From positions 656-35,828 of the forward strand of contig DDST01000073.1 in NCBI GenBank assembly GCA_002343485.1: 35,173 bases of DNA, in the 5' to 3' direction. Of this stretch, positions 1 through 7,467 are shown in pieces. The notes under the pieces were generated by a model. That model saw only the letters and a list, made by a program, of their open reading frames with translations, ran no database searches and was not told the DNA's origin. The position numbers were made by a program, and so were the translations under genes. Source of the stretch: Proteobacteria bacterium UBA2383. GTDB taxonomy: Bacteria > Pseudomonadota > Gammaproteobacteria > Competibacterales > Competibacteraceae. Each line of letters opens with the position of its first letter. The first letter of the stretch is position 1.

Positions 1-201
1 ATGATCGACGTCAATGTTTATCAGGAACACATCTTTCACACCAAGATGATCCTGAAGGATTTCGAACTGAACAATTACCTGTTTAGCGTGGACAAGCAGG
101 ATGTGCCGCCGCGCGAGCAACTGGAGATCGAGCGGCGGGTGCGGCGGGAAATGGCCGAAATTTTTTACGGCGGCAACCTGCACAAAGGGCTGCGGATTTA
201 G
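1..201 (+). CDS. speD: S-adenosylmethionine decarboxylase proenzyme, C-terminal end (partial)
   Basis: An open frame runs from the first base to a TAG at 199-201 and encodes 66 residues. It has no upstream context, so the ATG at base 1 is probably an internal Met. The segment with VNVYQEHIFHTKM, LKDFELNNYLF and a basic EMAEIFYGGN tail resembles the C-terminus of the E. coli-type AdoMet decarboxylase, which supplies decarboxylated AdoMet for spermidine synthesis. The catalytic pyruvoyl serine lies upstream and is not visible. The neighbouring convergent coq7 supports the call, because speD and coq7 are adjacent in Pseudomonas. The identification rests on remembered family sequence and gene order. 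Confidence 0.72.
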   Translation: MIDVNVYQEHIFHTKMILKDFELNNYLFSVDKQDVPPREQLEIERRVRREMAEIFYGGNLHKGLRI

Positions 202-243
202 CCGATTCAGACGGCCGGCCTCGCCCCAGGCCCTGACGCGGCG

Positions 244-888
244 TCAGACCCAATAGGTCGTTTTCGTCATGATTTTCGAAACGCCTTTCATCAGCAAGCG
301 GATCGGCAGCGGCAGCCGGACCCCGCCCGCGACCACCGCGTGGGTGGCGTGGCGGGCCTCGTCTTCCTTCATTTGCTCCAAGATCGCCCGGCTGGCGCGA
401 TCCTGCTCCGGCAGCCGTCGCAGATGCGAATCCAGATGTTGGATGACCTGATATTCGGTTTCGGCCACGAAGCCCAAACTCCAGCGGTCGCCGGCTTTTC
501 CGGCCAGCGCGCCGATGGCGAACGAACCGGCGTAGAACAGCGGATTGAGCGCGCTCGGCCGGCTGTCCAACTCTTTCAACCGCGCTTCGCACCAGGCGAG
601 ATGATCGTTCTCCTCGATGGCGGCCTGATCCATGCGGTCGCGTACGGTATCCAGCTGGGCAGTCAGCGATTGGCCTTGATATAAGGCCTGAGCACAAACT
701 TCGCCAGTATGATTGACGCGCATCAGCCGCGCAGACCGGCGTTGTTCCGAGGATTGCAATTCGGCGGACGGTACATTAACTGCGGGGTTGGGACGGCCGG
801 TGGTCTTCGGCTGTCCAAATACAGTACGGAGCGCCTGATCGAAATTGATGAGTAACGTATCGGCAGGGGTATAGTGGCGGTTCGTCAT
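244..888 (-). CDS. coq7: 2-polyprenyl-3-methyl-6-methoxy-1,4-benzoquinone monooxygenase (Coq7/DMQ hydroxylase)
   Basis: This encodes a protein of about 214 residues starting MTNRHYTPADTLL, in line with the usual Coq7 length. It is a membrane-associated di-iron enzyme that hydroxylates demethoxyubiquinone late in ubiquinone synthesis. Carboxylate/histidine helices typical of the family are visible: NHTGEVCAQALY, EENDHLAWCEARL, ETEYQVIQHL and DEARHATHA. The frame is open upstream to an ATG at 978, but that would cover the ribosome binding site of the divergent ferredoxin gene and add non-family residues. I therefore take ATG 886-888; ATG 892-894 is equally possible. No strong Shine-Dalgarno is seen. 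Only about 30 bases separate it from the divergent ferredoxin start. Confidence 0.93.
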   Translation of the reverse strand: MTNRHYTPADTLLINFDQALRTVFGQPKTTGRPNPAVNVPSAELQSSEQRRSARLMRVNHTGEVCAQALYQGQSLTAQLDTVRDRMDQAAIEENDHLAWCEARLKELDSRPSALNPLFYAGSFAIGALAGKAGDRWSLGFVAETEYQVIQHLDSHLRRLPEQDRASRAILEQMKEDEARHATHAVVAGGVRLPLPIRLLMKGVSKIMTKTTYWV

Positions 889-920
889 GGTCATGAACTT
901 GAATCCAGGAGGAGTTATTC

Positions 921-1229
921 GTGTCCTATTATCGCTATCATGTGTTTTTTTGCACCAATCTGCGAGATGATGGCTCACAATGCTGTCAACAATACGGCGC
1001 CCAGGAGGCGCGCGATTACGTCAAGCAACGGGTTAAACAACAGGGGGCAGCTATTCCTTATAAGGTACGCATCAACAGTGCCGGTTGCTTGGACCGTTGT
1101 GCTAAAGGACCGGTTATCGTGGTCTATCCTGAAGCAATCTGGTATACCTACATTGACCATGCAGATCTCGATGAAATCATCGACGAGCACTTGATCCATG
1201 GCCGGGTAGTCGAGCGATTGCGTCTCTAG
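921..1229 (+). CDS. Thioredoxin-like [2Fe-2S] ferredoxin
   Basis: This is a 102-residue soluble protein of the thioredoxin-fold [2Fe-2S] ferredoxin family, presumably an electron carrier or redox protein in the cytoplasm. The cluster ligands are visible as Cys11, Cys21 or Cys22, Cys56 and Cys60, in the arrangement C-x(9-10)-C ... C-x3-C, followed by the family's KGPVIVVYPEAIWY strand. The GTG start at 921 is decided by a very strong ribosome binding site, AGGAGGAG at 907-914, six bases upstream. The gene is divergent from coq7. Its redox partner cannot be deduced. Confidence 0.88.
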   Translation: MSYYRYHVFFCTNLRDDGSQCCQQYGAQEARDYVKQRVKQQGAAIPYKVRINSAGCLDRCAKGPVIVVYPEAIWYTYIDHADLDEIIDEHLIHGRVVERLRL

Positions 1230-1243
1230 CAACAAATAGCCTC

Positions 1244-1272
1244 TTGTCAACCCCTCACCGCTTGAGTAGAAT
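1244..1272 (+). promoter_or_regulatory. Sigma-70 promoter of rplM-rpsI-tRNA-Gln
   Basis: TTGTCA at 1244-1249 and TAGAAT at 1267-1272 are separated by exactly 17 bases. This is a near-consensus housekeeping promoter that would start transcription near 1280, about 40 bases before rplM. It lies just past the ferredoxin stop. It is inferred from sequence only. Confidence 0.65.
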
Positions 1273-1318
1273 CCTGCCCCTTCCAAGCGAACATGGACTT
1301 TTCGGAGCACGTTAACGA

Positions 1319-1747
1319 ATGAAAACTTTTAGCGCCAAGCCGGCCGAGGTCAAGCGCGACTGGTACGTGATCGACGCCACGGACAAGGTTCTTGGCCGGC
1401 TATCGTCGGAAATTGCCCGTCGCCTGCGTGGCAAGCACAAGCCTGAATATACGCCGCATGTTGATACGGGTGACTATATCATAGTGGTCAATGCGGAGAA
1501 GATTTGGACGACCGGACGCAAGACCGAAGACAAGATTTATCATCGAGTGACCGGTTACGTTGGCAATCTTAAATCCATCTCTCTGGAAAAAATGTTGCAG
1601 CAGACACCAGAGCGCGTCATTGAGATTGCCGTAAAAGGCATGTTGCCCAAGAATCCGCTGGGCCGGGCGATGTTCCGCAAGCTGAAAGTCTATGCGGGAT
1701 CTGAGCATCAGCACGCCGCGCAGCAACCCATGCCGCTGGAACTGTAA
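1319..1747 (+). CDS. rplM: 50S ribosomal protein L13
   Basis: The 142-residue product is the normal bacterial L13 length. It begins MKTFSAKPAEVKRDWYVIDA and contains the conserved LGRLSSEIARRLRGKHK, HRVTGYVGNLKS and GMLPKNPLGRAMFRKLKVYAG segments. L13 is an early-assembling protein of the large subunit that binds 23S rRNA. rpsI follows after 36 bases, the standard rplM-rpsI operon. A good promoter lies at 1244-1272. Confidence 0.98.
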   Translation: MKTFSAKPAEVKRDWYVIDATDKVLGRLSSEIARRLRGKHKPEYTPHVDTGDYIIVVNAEKIWTTGRKTEDKIYHRVTGYVGNLKSISLEKMLQQTPERVIEIAVKGMLPKNPLGRAMFRKLKVYAGSEHQHAAQQPMPLEL

Positions 1748-1783
1748 TCAGTAAGCGCACCCATTGGAATGGAATAAACCAGA

Positions 1784-2176
1784 ATGATTGAGAATCAGCA
1801 CTATGGCACTGGGCGGCGCAAGACCGCGACGGCGCGAGTCTTTCTGCGGCCTGGCAGCGGGAATATTACGGTCAACCGCCGCCCCTTGAACGAGTACTTT
1901 GGACGCCAAACCTCCTGCATGGTGGTGAATCAAGCACTGGAAGTCACCGATCTCAAAGACCGGTTCGATATTTACGTTACGGTAAAGGGTGGCGGCATAT
2001 CCGGCCAAGCCGGTGCTATCCGTCATGGCATCACCCGGGCATTGATGGAATATGATGAAAGCCTGCGTCCGCCACTGCGTAAAGCCGGTTTCGTGACTCG
2101 TGATGCCCGTGAGGTGGAGCGTAAGAAGATTGGCCTTCGCAAAGCGCGGCGTGCCACACAGTACTCTAAGCGCTAG
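1784..2176 (+). CDS. rpsI: 30S ribosomal protein S9
   Basis: The 130-residue product matches bacterial S9. The N-terminal YGTGRRKTATARVFL, the central GGGISGQAGAIRHGITRAL and the C-terminal KKIGLRKARRATQYSKR are all conserved. The basic tail ending SKR reaches toward the P-site tRNA in the small subunit. The gene is co-transcribed with rplM. The tRNA-Gln gene begins only 11 bases after the TAG stop. Confidence 0.98.
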   Translation: MIENQHYGTGRRKTATARVFLRPGSGNITVNRRPLNEYFGRQTSCMVVNQALEVTDLKDRFDIYVTVKGGGISGQAGAIRHGITRALMEYDESLRPPLRKAGFVTRDAREVERKKIGLRKARRATQYSKR

Positions 2177-2187
2177 TTTGGTTATTC

Positions 2188-2261
2188 TGGGGGATCGTCT
2201 AGCGGCAGGACTACGGACTCTGACTCCGTCAACCTAGGTTCGAATCCTAGTCCCCCAACCA
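2188..2261 (+). tRNA. tRNA-Gln (anticodon CUG)
   Basis: The 74-base cloverleaf has acceptor TGGGGGA (2188-2194) pairing with TCCCCCA (2251-2257), discriminator A2258 and an encoded CCA at 2259-2261. The D arm has GTC/GAC. The anticodon stem ACGGA/TCCGT (2213-2217/2225-2229) closes a loop with anticodon CTG at 2220-2222. The T arm is CTAGG-TTCGAAT-CCTAG. The weak-looking U-A first pair is characteristic of tRNA-Gln. It lies 11 bases after rpsI and just before a terminator, so it is probably processed from the ribosomal-protein transcript. Confidence 0.96.
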
Positions 2262-2266
2262 TGCGC

Positions 2267-2290
2267 ACCCACCTTAATGGTGGGTTTTTT
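2267..2290 (+). terminator. Rho-independent terminator after tRNA-Gln
   Basis: The 7-bp stem ACCCACC/GGTGGGT with a five-base loop TTAAT is followed by a run of T (2285-2290). It ends the rplM-rpsI-tRNA unit. Confidence 0.9.
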
Positions 2291-2294
2291 GTGT

Positions 2295-2319
2295 CAAAAA
2301 CAACATTTTGTTGTTTTTG
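2295..2319. repeat. Perfect A/T-rich inverted repeat upstream of porin 1
   Basis: Arms CAAAAACAACA (2295-2305) and TGTTGTTTTTG (2309-2319) form a perfect 11-bp inverted repeat around TTT. It sits between the tRNA terminator and the porin promoter (-35 at 2363). It could be a second weak terminator or an operator; the sequence does not decide. Confidence 0.6.
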
Positions 2320-2362
2320 TGATCAAAACTATAAAAATTTGTGTTTTTTTTGAAAATATCAG

Positions 2363-2391
2363 TTGCATTTTCGCTTATGAATGCGTATAAA
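2363..2391 (+). promoter_or_regulatory. Promoter of porin 1
   Basis: TTGCAT (2363-2368) and TATAAA (2386-2391) are 17 bases apart. The block AATATCAGTTGC...ATGCGTATAAAT recurs almost unchanged upstream of the second porin, which supports real function. The predicted 5' leader is about 60 bases. Confidence 0.7.
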
Positions 2392-2456
2392 TCTCTCTAA
2401 TGAATTGTAAGCGCCCTTTTGTTGTGTACATGCAACACAAACCTAGGAGTTTAATT

Positions 2457-3671
2457 ATGAAAAAGTCTACTCTTGCGCTAGCTGTAGCGGCTGCGCTGAC
2501 TGGTTTTGGTTCGGTTGCCGTTGCTGACACCACCCTGTATGGTTCAGCCCGGGTGTCCGTCGATTACAACGATCTTGATTCGACCTATGTAACAAATGCC
2601 CGAGGCGATCTTGTCCGGGTTTTCACCGGATTTACTGCCTGGGATGTCGTCAACAACTCTTCGCGGCTGGGTGTGCGTGGCGAAGAGGATCTGGGCGGCG
2701 GCTTGAGCGCTATCTACCAGTATGAGTTTGGCGTCGATATGACTGAAGGCGGCAATTTTAATAGTAACCGTCCGAAATGGGTCGGGTTGAAAGGCACCAG
2801 TTGGGGCTCGGTCACTGCCGGTACCCAATGGACCCCTTACTACAATGTCATGGGCATTGCTGATATCTTTAACAGCAGCGCCAATACCTTCATCCAGAGA
2901 TCCTACTTGGGCGCCACCTATGGTCTGCGTATGGACAACAGCTTGGTGTACACCTCGCCCAACTGGAGCGGCTTCGGCTTTCAGGCTATGTTGGTCATGA
3001 ATGGTGATGTCAGCTCCAATGATCCGACCGCACCGAGTCAGTTGGCTAAATGCTCTACTGACAATAAGCTCCCCTGCAATTTGTCGGATAGCATTGACAT
3101 GTACCAGCTCAATGCCACCTATAAAAATGGCCCATTCTTTGCCGGCTTGGCCTACATGGCGCTGGATGGCCCCGGTTTCGGCAGCTTCTTTAACGATCCT
3201 GCAAACTATTCCACAATTCAAGAAGTTAGGCAGAATCCAAGTCTAGCCGGGATTAAGTATACCGCACCTACCTGGGATGGCGACCAGTGGGGTTTGGCCT
3301 TAGGCTATAATGCGGGGCCTTTCGCGGTCACTCTGAACTATGAAGACGGCGATGTGAATCCGCTGTATTTCGGTGATACCCAGAATATCTATGTAACGGG
3401 CGCTTACACCTTTGGTAATAACACCATTCGGGGCTTCTATGGCTTCATGAGTCCTGATAAAGGCAATGTCCCCACCTTCGCTCGCCAAGGTACTAATATC
3501 GTGCAAGTGGGTGACCTGAAACAAGATGACATCGATAACTGGGGGTTGGGTTATCAGTACAACTTCAGCAAGCGCACCCGCGTTTGGGTGGAATATATCG
3601 GCAGCAGCGTGGATAGCGACCTCATCGGCGACTCGCAAGCGGTTTCTATCGGTACCCGCCATGACTTCTGA
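2457..3671 (+). CDS. General outer-membrane porin (Gram-negative Porin_4 type), copy 1
   Basis: This encodes a 404-residue preprotein. MKKSTLALAVAAALTGFGSVAVA is a clear Sec signal peptide with cleavage after AVA. The mature protein begins DTTLYGSARVSVDYN, the usual first strand of the 16-stranded trimeric porins of proteobacteria, and it ends in aromatic Phe (HDF), the BAM recognition signal. Family motifs WDVVNNSSRLGVRGEEDLGGGLSA and GYQYNFSKRTRVWVEYIG are present. Upstream ATG codons are ignored because AGGAG precedes ATG 2457 at good spacing and the signal peptide starts there. It forms an aqueous channel; substrate preference cannot be read. A close paralogue follows at 3942. Confidence 0.92.
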   Translation: MKKSTLALAVAAALTGFGSVAVADTTLYGSARVSVDYNDLDSTYVTNARGDLVRVFTGFTAWDVVNNSSRLGVRGEEDLGGGLSAIYQYEFGVDMTEGGNFNSNRPKWVGLKGTSWGSVTAGTQWTPYYNVMGIADIFNSSANTFIQRSYLGATYGLRMDNSLVYTSPNWSGFGFQAMLVMNGDVSSNDPTAPSQLAKCSTDNKLPCNLSDSIDMYQLNATYKNGPFFAGLAYMALDGPGFGSFFNDPANYSTIQEVRQNPSLAGIKYTAPTWDGDQWGLALGYNAGPFAVTLNYEDGDVNPLYFGDTQNIYVTGAYTFGNNTIRGFYGFMSPDKGNVPTFARQGTNIVQVGDLKQDDIDNWGLGYQYNFSKRTRVWVEYIGSSVDSDLIGDSQAVSIGTRHDF

Positions 3672-3700
3672 TCGCCATTGCTGATCGTTTGCAATGTAAA

Positions 3701-3729
3701 AAACAGACGCCTTTGGGCGTCTGTTTTTG
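3701..3729 (+). terminator. Rho-independent terminator of porin 1
   Basis: Stem ACAGACGCC/GGCGTCTGT (3703-3711/3716-3724) with loop TTTG is followed by T residues. The two porins are therefore likely separate transcripts. Confidence 0.9.
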
Positions 3730-3809
3730 TTTGTGTGACCAAAAAATCACCTAGCTGCCCGTTACCTGTTGCTTTAATGAAAAAAGTTGTATTTTAGAAG
3801 AATATTAGT

Positions 3810-3838
3810 TGCTTTTTTGCCGCGATGCGTATATAAAT
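3810..3838 (+). promoter_or_regulatory. Promoter of porin 2
   Basis: TTGCTT (3810-3815) and TATAAA (3833-3838) are spaced 17 bases apart. The surrounding AATATTAGTTGC and GATGCGTAT match the porin 1 promoter block, so promoter and gene appear duplicated together. Confidence 0.68.
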
Positions 3839-3857
3839 AATTCAAGAGTTCTTTGAG

Positions 3858-3898
3858 TTTGCTTTCCCATCAAATTAACCTATTGATAGGAAAGCAAA
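3858..3898 (+). promoter_or_regulatory. Two-tier hairpin in the porin 2 leader
   Basis: Outer arms TTTGCTTTCC/GGAAAGCAAA (3858-3867/3889-3898) pair perfectly. After one C-A mismatch, inner arms ATCAA/TTGAT (3869-3873/3883-3887) close a nine-base loop. It lies between the predicted start of transcription (about 3845) and the ATG at 3942, with no T run, so it is not a terminator. It may control mRNA stability or translation. Confidence 0.5.
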
Positions 3899-3941
3899 AT
3901 TCAAAATATTAATTGACCGGAGTCACTTTAGAGATTGTGCC

Positions 3942-5165
3942 ATGAATAAATCTATTCTTGCCTTGGCTGTTGCTACGACCCTTGCAGCCCCGTTCGTTGT
4001 CCAGGCGGATACCATTTTGTATGGCTCCGCACGGGTCTCGGTGGATTACAACGATGAGAAAATCCCTAGCCTCATTGAGGACCCAAACAATTCAAGGCTG
4101 TTAAAACTGGATATCTCAAAAGTCGGCTCTTGGGACGTAGTCAACAACGATTCTCGTCTGGGCATTTTAGGACTTGAGGATTTGGGTGGTGGCCTCAGCG
4201 CTGTTTACCAATACGAGTTCGGCGTGGACGTGACCGAAGGTGGCAATTTCGAAAGTAACCGCCCTAAATTCGTCGGTATCAAAGGTAGCTTCGGCACCCT
4301 GACCTTGGGTACTCAGGAAACCCCTTACTACCATATTGCAGGCGTGACTGACATCTTCAACAGTGGTAAGACATTTACCGGTACGGCTTGGCTGGGTGGC
4401 TCGTTTAATGGATTTGATGTTGACTTATCGGGAAATACCAGCCGTGGCGAAGGATCTCTGACCCGATTAGATAACAGCCTCTACTATACGACGCCTGATT
4501 TTAATGGCTTTAGCGGCGAAGCCCTGTTGGTCATGAACGGTGTAAAGGGTGTTGGAATTAGCCAAACATCGGATGCACTCACACTCAAAAACAACCCCTC
4601 GGACGGTATCGATCTTTGGAACATTGCCGCCAAATACAGCAATGGCCCATTTTTCGCTGGCGTCAGCTATATCAAACTCGATGGTGGCACCGATTATTCA
4701 GACAATCTTACTCGAACCATTGTTCGAACCCTCGATTTTGATCTGGATCAATGGGTCGTAGGCCTGGGGTATAGCTCAGGACCCTTCAGCGTGGGCTTCA
4801 TTTACGAGCAAGGCACCCTGAATCTGTTTGGACTCCAAAGCAACATGAGCTTCAATGGCACCCGCTGGGGTGGCGATGATGCGACCAACTATTACCTGAC
4901 CGGTTCCTACACCTTCGGCAACAACATGATCAGTGCTGCTTACGGTCAGTTAGACCCTGGTACCTCTGGATATAGCAAAATCGATAATTACATCCTGGGC
5001 TATCAGTACAACTTCAGCAAACGTACGCGGCTTTGGGTTGAATACATTGGACGTAGTAATGACCCAACAAAGGTCTCGCTACCCGTGGGAAATGTGAACA
5101 TAGTTGACGCTGATCCCTTTGGGGATCAAAACGCCTTTTCCATCGGCACCCGTGTAGATTTCTAA
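3942..5165 (+). CDS. General outer-membrane porin (Gram-negative Porin_4 type), copy 2
   Basis: This is a 407-residue preprotein with signal peptide MNKSILALAVATTLAAPFVVQA and mature start DTILYGSARVSVDYNDEK. It shares with copy 1 the blocks WDVVNNDSRLG, LGGGLSAVYQYEFGVDVTEGGNFESNRPKFVG and GYQYNFSKRTRLWVEYIG, and ends in VDF. It clearly arose by tandem duplication. The segments between strands differ more than the strands, which suggests divergence of the surface and constriction loops. It has its own promoter, a leader hairpin and a strong terminator. Confidence 0.92.
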   Translation: MNKSILALAVATTLAAPFVVQADTILYGSARVSVDYNDEKIPSLIEDPNNSRLLKLDISKVGSWDVVNNDSRLGILGLEDLGGGLSAVYQYEFGVDVTEGGNFESNRPKFVGIKGSFGTLTLGTQETPYYHIAGVTDIFNSGKTFTGTAWLGGSFNGFDVDLSGNTSRGEGSLTRLDNSLYYTTPDFNGFSGEALLVMNGVKGVGISQTSDALTLKNNPSDGIDLWNIAAKYSNGPFFAGVSYIKLDGGTDYSDNLTRTIVRTLDFDLDQWVVGLGYSSGPFSVGFIYEQGTLNLFGLQSNMSFNGTRWGGDDATNYYLTGSYTFGNNMISAAYGQLDPGTSGYSKIDNYILGYQYNFSKRTRLWVEYIGRSNDPTKVSLPVGNVNIVDADPFGDQNAFSIGTRVDF

Positions 5166-5200
5166 TTTTCAGACCTGGGGCAAATAACAGGCGTAAGGGC

Positions 5201-5236
5201 AAACGGGCACCACCGCAAGGTGGTGCCCGTTTTTTA
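5201..5236 (+). terminator. Strong Rho-independent terminator of porin 2
   Basis: The 12-bp stem ACGGGCACCACC/GGTGGTGCCCGT (5203-5214/5219-5230) is capped by a GCAA tetraloop of GNRA type and followed by TTTTTT. It separates the porin from the convergent rpiA. Confidence 0.93.
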
Positions 5237-5252
5237 TTATCATTGTGCCCAA

Positions 5253-5912
5253 TCAACCCTGGATAGTTCGTATGCCATCCACGGTCCCTAGCAACAACAC
5301 ATCGGCTGGACGCTGTGCAAATAACCCCACCGTCACGACACCAGCGATATTATTCAATTCCGCTTCTAGCTTAAGGGGTTCCATTATCACCAGGTTATAA
5401 ACATCCAGGATTAGATTGCCGTTATCCGTGATAAAATTGTCTCGTAGCACCGGTTGACCACCGCGCTTCAGCAACTCGCGCCCAACATAGCTGCGCGCCA
5501 TCGGAATAACTTCAATGGGCAGAGGAAATACCCCTAGCACATCCACGAGCTTGGATTGATCGGCAATACACACAAACCGCTCGCTGGCGGCAGCGACGAT
5601 CTTTTCACGGGTCAACGCACCGCCGCCGCCTTTAATCATCTGCAAATAGCAGTTGATTTCATCTGCTCCGTCCACATACAACGGCAACGGTCCGGCAGCG
5701 TTCAAATCCAGCACCGGAATTTTACATGCTCTCAAGCGCTGCGCGGTCGCTTCAGAACTCGGCACGGCTCCTTCAATCCGATGCTTGATCCGTGACAGGG
5801 CATCAATAAAATAATTGACCGTTGAACCCGTGCCGACACCGATGATTATGTCGTCTTCGACATACCCCAGAGCCGCTTCAGCAGCACGTTTTTTCATGTC
5901 ATCGCTGGACAT
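5253..5912 (-). CDS. rpiA: Ribose-5-phosphate isomerase A
   Basis: The 219-residue enzyme interconverts ribose-5-phosphate and ribulose-5-phosphate in the pentose phosphate pathway. The N-terminal GVGTGSTVNYFI phosphate-binding loop, DGADEI with Asp81 and Asp84, KGGGGALTREK with Lys94 and Glu103, and the late TVDGIRTI segment are all present, at the same residue numbers as the E. coli catalytic residues. The ATG at 5910-5912 is preceded by GAGGAGA at good spacing. The gene is divergent from ilvA with only 34 bases between starts, an arrangement also known in Pseudomonas. Confidence 0.97.
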   Translation of the reverse strand: MSSDDMKKRAAEAALGYVEDDIIIGVGTGSTVNYFIDALSRIKHRIEGAVPSSEATAQRLRACKIPVLDLNAAGPLPLYVDGADEINCYLQMIKGGGGALTREKIVAAASERFVCIADQSKLVDVLGVFPLPIEVIPMARSYVGRELLKRGGQPVLRDNFITDNGNLILDVYNLVIMEPLKLEAELNNIAGVVTVGLFAQRPADVLLLGTVDGIRTIQG

Positions 5913-5946
5913 GCGATGTTTCTCCTCATCAGATTCTCAAATCACC

Positions 5947-7467
5947 ATGCAAGATTACATCAAGAAAATTCTCACTGCCCGTGTCTACGACGTCGCCATC
6001 GAATCGCCACTGGAAGCGATGAACCGCCTCTCCCGGCGCCTGAACAACCGTGTATTGCTCAAACGCGAAGACCTGCAACCGGTGTTCTCTTTTAAGTTGC
6101 GCGGCGCATACAACAAGATCTCCAAATTACCGCGCGAAGCGTTGGACAAAGGCGTGATCTGTGCCTCCGCCGGCAATCACGCCCAAGGGGTCGCCTTGGC
6201 CGCGCAACGGCTTGGTATCAAAGCGACCATCGTTATGCCCCGGACAACGCCAGCTATCAAGGTACAGGCAGTGCGCGACCGGGGCGGAAAAACGGTGCTG
6301 TACGGCGATACCTATGACGAAGCCTACCAGCATGCCCGGCAACTGGAAGCGGATAAGGGGCTGACTTTTATCCATCCTTACGACGATCCGGATGTCATTG
6401 CCGGTAATGGCACCATCGGCATGGAAATCTTGCGCCAACACCCCGATCCCATCGAAGCCGTCTTTATCGCGGTCGGTGGCGGTGGTTTGATCGCCGGCGT
6501 AGCCACTTATATCAAATTCCTGCGGCCTGATATCAAAATCATCGGCGTGGAGCCGGATGACGCTGCTTCCATGCATGAAGCGCTCAAGCACGACCAGCGG
6601 ATCACACTCGATCAGGTCGGCATTTTTGCTGATGGTGTGGCGGTTCGACAGGTCGGCGAGGAGACTTTCCGCCTAGCCCGAGATCTGGTAGATGAGGTCA
6701 TCGTGGTGTCTACCGATGAAATCTGCGCAGCTATCAAGGATATTTTTGACGATACCCGCTCGATTGCCGAACCTGCTGGGGCGCTGGGCGTGGCCGGGTT
6801 AAAAAAACATGTGGCGCGGACTGGCGTCAGCGATGCCACCCTGATCGCTATCAACTGCGGTGCCAATATTAATTTTGATCGGCTGCGCCATGTCGCTGAG
6901 CGGGCGGAACTAGGCGAACGGCGCGAGGCTTTGCTGGCGGTAACCATCCCCGAGCGGCCCGGTAGTTTCCGGAAATTCTGCCAAACGATCGGCAAGCGCT
7001 CCATCACTGAATTCAACTATCGTTACGCCGATGACCACGATGCGCAGGTATTCGCTGGCATTCAGCTTAGCGAGGGTGAGGAGGAAAAAAACCGGATCAT
7101 CGATGCCCTGCGCGAACAGCATTATCCGGTAGTCGATATGAGTGACAACGAAATGGCCAAGCTACACGTGCGCTATATGGTGGGAGGCCATGCGCCAGGT
7201 GTCCGCGATGAAATTCTCTACCGGTTCCAGTTCCCGGAACGGCCTGGCGCCCTGCTAAGGTTTCTGACCGGCATGGCCCATGGCTGGAATATCAGCCTGT
7301 TTCACTACCGCAATCATGGCTCTGATCATGGCCGGGTGCTGGTGGGCATCCAGGTGCCCGTAGCAGAGCGTCCAAAATTCTATGATTACATTCACGAACT
7401 GGGCTATCCCTGTTTCGAAGAGACCGGTAATCCCGCCTACCGGCTATTTTTGGATGGACGGAGCTAA
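5947..7467 (+). CDS. ilvA: Threonine ammonia-lyase (threonine dehydratase), biosynthetic
   Basis: This 506-residue PLP enzyme converts threonine to 2-oxobutanoate, the first committed step to isoleucine. SFKLRGAYNK contains the PLP lysine (Lys50), SAGNHAQGVA is the substrate loop, and GGGGL at 177-181 binds the cofactor phosphate. The catalytic domain covers about residues 1-320. About 325-506 holds two ACT-like regulatory repeats (LAVTIPERPGSFRKF and RFQFPERPGALLRFL), the form feedback-inhibited by isoleucine. The frame is open further upstream to 5815, but that would overlap the rpiA start; ATG 5947 fits the family N-terminus. The last 24 bases overlap the convergent EVE gene. Confidence 0.96.
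   Translation: MQDYIKKILTARVYDVAIESPLEAMNRLSRRLNNRVLLKREDLQPVFSFKLRGAYNKISKLPREALDKGVICASAGNHAQGVALAAQRLGIKATIVMPRTTPAIKVQAVRDRGGKTVLYGDTYDEAYQHARQLEADKGLTFIHPYDDPDVIAGNGTIGMEILRQHPDPIEAVFIAVGGGGLIAGVATYIKFLRPDIKIIGVEPDDAASMHEALKHDQRITLDQVGIFADGVAVRQVGEETFRLARDLVDEVIVVSTDEICAAIKDIFDDTRSIAEPAGALGVAGLKKHVARTGVSDATLIAINCGANINFDRLRHVAERAELGERREALLAVTIPERPGSFRKFCQTIGKRSITEFNYRYADDHDAQVFAGIQLSEGEEEKNRIIDALREQHYPVVDMSDNEMAKLHVRYMVGGHAPGVRDEILYRFQFPERPGALLRFLTGMAHGWNISLFHYRNHGSDHGRVLVGIQVPVAERPKFYDYIHELGYPCFEETGNPAYRLFLDGRS

Noticed and set aside
83..697. Long minus-strand open frame of 204 codons overlapping coq7
   Set aside because: Its product is Arg/Pro-rich low-complexity and lies in another frame of clear coq7; it is a GC-driven shadow.
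2544..3221. Minus-strand 225-codon frame inside porin 1
   Set aside because: Porin 1 has a signal peptide, motifs, promoter and terminator; the antisense frame is a codon-bias shadow.
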